Positions 61,420 to 64,000 of a DNA stretch of 64,000 nucleotides are shown here, one piece after another (position 1 is the stretch's first letter; every line of letters starts with the position of its first letter). Below the pieces are notes generated by a model. The model saw nothing but the letters and a program-made list of their open reading frames with translations, made no database searches and was not told where the DNA came from. Origin of the DNA: an uncultured Sphingosinicella sp. (GTDB lineage Bacteria > Pseudomonadota > Alphaproteobacteria > Sphingomonadales > Sphingomonadaceae); the NCBI RefSeq assembly GCF_902806315.1, contig NZ_CADCWD010000033.1, positions 19,802 to 83,801 of the forward strand, in the 5' to 3' direction. The position numbers were made by a program, and so were the translations under genes.

Positions 61420-62342
61420 AGCGCTTCCTCCACGATACGCTGAACAAGCTCGGCATAGGTCATGCCGCGATACTTGGCCTGCTCCGGGACCAGGCTCAAA
61501 GGCGTCATGCCCGGCTGGGTGTTCACCTCGAGCAGATAGAGTCCCTCGATGCCCTGGCTGTCGTCCCAGCGGAAATCGGAGCGCGACGTGCCCTTGCAGC
61601 CGAGCGCCTGATGGGCCTGGAGCGCCATCGCCATCGCCGCGTCCCGCACATCATCCGGGATCTGGGCGGGGCAGACATGCTCCGTAAGGCCGCCCGTATA
61701 TTTGGCGTCGTAATCGTAGAATTCGTGCGTCGGCTTCAATTCGGTCACAGCCAGCGCCTCGTCGCCGAGCACGGCCACCGTCAGCTCATGACCCTTGATG
61801 AAGGGCTCGGCGAGCAACTCGTCGAATTCCTGCCAGGGGCCCGCCACGTCGCGGCCGATCGGGTTGCCGTAATTGCCGCCGTCGGTGACGATCGCGACGC
61901 CGACCGAGGAGCCCTCGTTGACCGGCTTCAGCACATAAGGCCGCGCCATCGGATCGGCTTGGTAGAGGCTTTCGCTCTTCACCATGTGCCCGCCCGGCAT
62001 GCGGATGCCGCGCGGCACGAGATGCTGCTTGGTCAGCTCCTTGTCGATCGCGATCACCGAGGTGACGAGGCCGCTATGGGTATATTTGATGCCCATCAGG
62101 TCGAGCATGCCCTGGACGGTTCCGTCCTCGCCGGGGGTGCCGTGAAGGGCGTTGAACACCACGTCGGGGCGGACTCCGTCCAGCACCAAAGCGAGGTTGC
62201 GGTCCATGTCGATCCGGGTGACCCGGTGGCCGAGGCCCTCGAGCGCCTGGGCGACACCCTCGCCGGTCACGAGCGAGACTTCGCGTTCGGCGGACCAGCC
62301 GCCCATCAGAACGGCGACATGAAGATTATTGGCCACGCTCAC
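61416..62342 (-). CDS. ddl: D-alanine-D-alanine ligase
   Basis: ATP-grasp ligase that makes D-Ala-D-Ala for peptidoglycan (308 residues). Seen: VAVLMGGWSAEREVSLVTGE, VVFNALHGTPGEDGTVQGML, YVLKPVNEGSSVGVAIVTDG, KGHELTVAVLGDEALAVTEL and YLLEVNTQPGMTPLSLVPEQ, all DdlB-type. Start: GTG at 62342, giving a GTGA overlap with the MurB frame; GTG at 62336 and ATG at 62360 are alternatives. It follows the usual order murB-ddl-ftsQ. Confidence 0.95.
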   Translation of the reverse strand: MSVANNLHVAVLMGGWSAEREVSLVTGEGVAQALEGLGHRVTRIDMDRNLALVLDGVRPDVVFNALHGTPGEDGTVQGMLDLMGIKYTHSGLVTSVIAIDKELTKQHLVPRGIRMPGGHMVKSESLYQADPMARPYVLKPVNEGSSVGVAIVTDGGNYGNPIGRDVAGPWQEFDELLAEPFIKGHELTVAVLGDEALAVTELKPTHEFYDYDAKYTGGLTEHVCPAQIPDDVRDAAMAMALQAHQALGCKGTSRSDFRWDDSQGIEGLYLLEVNTQPGMTPLSLVPEQAKYRGMTYAELVQRIVEEAL

Positions 62343-63046
62343 TCCCCAGTTCCCCGGCATTCTTCAGTTCCCCGGCGAAAGCCGGGGCCCAGCCGTTCCG
62401 CCGGTGCCGCTGGGCCCCGGCCTTCGCCGGGGAGCAGATCAGGCACTCCCACGCGCTGGATCTCCCACTCAAGGTCGACCCCGCTGTTTTCCCGAACCCG
62501 CCGCCGCACTTCGTCCCCCAAAACCTCGATATCGGCCGAGGAAGCATTGCCGAGATTGAGGAGGAAATTGCAATGCTTTTCAGAGACCTGGGCATCGCCG
62601 ATTCGGAGCCCGCGGCAGCCGGCGGCATCGATCTCCTTCCAGGCCTTGGTTCCGGGCGGGTTCTTGAAGGTGGAGCCGCCCGTTTGGGTCCGCGTCGGCT
62701 GAGTCGCTTCGCGCTCTTCGGCGATGCGGATCATCTCGGCGGCGATGGTATCGCGGTCGCCGGGGACGCCTTCGAACAAGGCCTCGACAACCACCGCTCC
62801 TTCAGGAAGCTCGGAGTGGCGGTAGGTGTAGCCGAGCCTGTCCTTCGGCCAAGTCTCGATTCTGCCGTCGCGAAGCACCAAAGTCGCTTCGACAAGGATG
62901 TCGGCAGTCTCGCGGCCGTAGGCTCCGGCGTTCATCCGAACCGCTCCGCCGACGGTGCCGGGGATTCCGGAGAGGAAGGAGAGGCCGTCGATGCCGGCAT
63001 CACGCGCGGAAGAGGCGACCTTGATGCCCGCCGCTCCGCCGCCGGC
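62339..63046 (-). pseudogene. murB: UDP-N-acetylenolpyruvoylglucosamine reductase, N-terminal half missing
   Basis: Only the second half of MurB is present: GLSFLSGIPGTVGGAVRMNA and MNAGAYGRETADILVEATLV, then the catalytic Ser in GSTFKNPPGTKAWKEID, CRGLRIGDAQVSEKHCNFLL and NSGVDLEWEIQRVG. About the first 95-100 residues, the start of the FAD-binding domain, are replaced at about 63030-63046 by an unrelated radical SAM gene in another frame. After EIQRVG the frame runs through a palindromic repeat and ends with about 36 residues of repeat-derived sequence, so the C-terminus is also unusual. The break at the front is probably an assembly artefact. Confidence 0.85.
62370..62432. repeat. Palindromic element inside the murB 3' end
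   Basis: Two 24-bp arms (62370-62393 and 62409-62432) are reverse complements with one mismatch, 15 bases apart. Each arm itself contains a CCCCGGC/GCCGGGG hairpin with a 4-nt loop. The element lies inside the coding region, not between genes. Confidence 0.8.
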
Positions 63047-64000
63047 GCGTAGGCTCCTTTCGCGTAGAGCTCTTCGTACAGCGGGACGAGGTCCGGCCGC
63101 TGGGAGCGCAGCCAGTCCATGAACACTCCGCGCACCTCGCCGCGAAGGTGCAGCGCGATGCCTCCGATGCCGGTGGCCCCTGCGTCGGCCGTGGCCGCCA
63201 GCAGCCCTTCGATCTGCCGGGGGTCGTCGTTGATCCCGGGCATCAGCGGCGCGATCAGGACACCCGTCGGGATGCCGTTGCGGTTGAGCTCGGCGACCGC
63301 CTCCAGGCGCGCCCGCGGGTTCGGGGTATGCGGCTCCGTCGCACGCCAGGCCGTCCTCTCGAGCGTGGGGATCGAGAGGTTCGCCGTGAACGACGCGACG
63401 TCCCCGATCTGCTTCATGACCGCCATGTCGCGCAGCAGCAGCGGCGACTTCGTGAGGACCGAGCTCGGCGTCCGCGCGTCACGCAGCGCCTCCCAGATCC
63501 CCGGCATCAGCCGGTACTTCGACTCGACCCACTGATACGGGTCGGTGTTCGTCCCGAGCGCGACATGCTCGCGCGCCCACGACGGCCGGCGCAGCTCAGC
63601 CCGCAAGACTTCCGGAGCGTTGACCTTGACGACGATCTCCCTCTCGAAGTCCCGCCCCGCGTCCCAGCCGAGAAATGTGTGCGTCGGGCGCGCGAAGCAG
63701 TTATGACTGACGACACCGTTGGCGATGAAATCGCCCGTGCCGGTCGTGATGTCGCACAGCTGCATGCGCCCGAGCGGCTCGATCGAGACGACGCCGAGGT
63801 TCACGTCGGTCTTTATGGCCTGGCCGGCGATCGAGCACTTGCTTCGGATCGCGGGATCGACGGTGTGAATAAAGCGCAGGTGCTCGACGAGCCCGCCGCG
63901 GAGGCGGACCTCCCGGAGGCCGTTCGGCTCCTGGATCGCTTCGAGGACGGCGTCGAACTTGAAGTGCCGAAAGCAATCCATCGTCCAGCCGATCAGCACC
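62932..64000 (-). CDS. Rv2578c-type radical SAM protein with intein, 5' part outside the window
   Basis: Minus-strand frame running in from the window edge. Upstream of base 63699 it is the C-terminal part of an intein (see separate entry). From Cys at 63697-63699 the extein reads CFARPTHTFLGWDAGRDFER, EIVVKVNAPEVLRAELRR, HVALGTNTDPYQWVESKYRL, ILTKSPLLLRD-like SVLTKSPLLLRDMAVM and LNRNGIPTGVLIAPLMPGIN, as in Rv2578c/SplB-like radical SAM proteins, common in actinobacteria and not expected beside murB. The homology ends near AKGAYAPAAERR (about 63030); the last roughly 30 codons to 62932 are a chance frame over murB. The first two FeS-cluster cysteines lie outside the window. Probably not from the same genome. 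Confidence 0.75.
   Translation of the reverse strand, partial: VLIGWTMDCFRHFKFDAVLEAIQEPNGLREVRLRGGLVEHLRFIHTVDPAIRSKCSIAGQAIKTDVNLGVVSIEPLGRMQLCDITTGTGDFIANGVVSHNCFARPTHTFLGWDAGRDFEREIVVKVNAPEVLRAELRRPSWAREHVALGTNTDPYQWVESKYRLMPGIWEALRDARTPSSVLTKSPLLLRDMAVMKQIGDVASFTANLSIPTLERTAWRATEPHTPNPRARLEAVAELNRNGIPTGVLIAPLMPGINDDPRQIEGLLAATADAGATGIGGIALHLRGEVRGVFMDWLRSQRPDLVPLYEELYAKGAYAPAAERRASRSPLPRVMPASTASPSSPESPAPSAERFG
63700..64000 (-). other. C-terminal end of an intein
   Basis: The frame to the right of 63699 ends QLCDITTGTGDFIANGVVSHN before Cys+1, which are the intein motifs: block F (CDITTGTGDFIANGVV) and block G (HN with Cys following). The splice junction His-Asn|Cys is at 63700/63699. 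It is inserted directly before the third cysteine of the radical SAM CxxxCxxC cluster, an active-site position as usual for inteins. The N-terminal splicing part and any endonuclease lie beyond the window. Confidence 0.85.

Overview
The window is high-GC, gene-dense DNA that reads as the chromosome of a sphingomonad-type alphaproteobacterium. The evidence is a set of lineage-typical genes: mipZ, ccrM, a DivK-type regulator beside a DUF3572 gene, a PhyR/NepR/EcfG general stress response (GSR) locus with a PhyP-like kinase, an UrcA protein, a PgmG-type hexose-phosphate mutase, and the order argS-SPOR-nagZ ... scpA-scpB-tatABC. I saw no tRNA, rRNA, CRISPR array, prophage or insertion sequence. 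About 90 features are listed.

Layout. 1-11 kb: glmM (cut by the window edge), a thiD-VOC fusion, rnhB, a POT transporter, ridA, a phosphodiesterase, a FemAB-like protein, panC, mipZ, a J-domain protein and pgmG. 11-15.3 kb: a minus-strand run rnd-lptC-lptA-lptB-rpoN. 15.5-24 kb: a double cold-shock protein, vapBC, an ATP-dependent DNA ligase, a metallophosphoesterase, a GDT1-type transporter, rpmG, two GSTs with a divergent MarR regulator, a DivK-KTSC fusion and a HAD hydrolase. 24.3-35.5 kb: ccrM with an elaborate upstream region, folP, a Tat-exported PhoD phosphatase, an ATP-grasp/flavin monooxygenase pair, a TupA-like ATP-grasp gene, bcp and glnE.

35.6-43 kb is the most interesting region. 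It is a complete GSR locus (ecfG, a 45-residue membrane protein, phyR, nepR, a phyP-like kinase) plus a second 49-residue NepR-like ORF. The same promoter string, GGAAC-17 nt-GTT, occurs exactly four times and once with one mismatch. The sites lie upstream of the ecfG operon, nepR-phyP, a stress-protein pair, an L,D-transpeptidase, and a gene-free stretch. That stretch holds two consecutive stem-loops with C-rich loops, the second ending in a T-run: a strong candidate for an unannotated stress-induced small RNA.

43-62 kb: a phospholipase D-like protein, tatABC, scpAB, UrcA, PilZ, a SciP-like DUF1153 protein with a CtrA-like box, nagZ, two SPOR proteins, argS, dgt and the division cluster ftsZ-ftsA-ftsQ-ddl-murB. 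Cell-cycle genes recur through the window (ccrM, mipZ, DivK-like, SciP-like, ftsZ). GANTC sites, the CcrM target, cluster upstream of ccrM and ftsZ.

At about 63.03 kb murB loses its 5' half and is joined to an unrelated Rv2578c-type radical SAM gene interrupted by an intein. This is either an assembly chimera or a foreign junction, so the last kilobase should not be taken as belonging to the same genome without a check.
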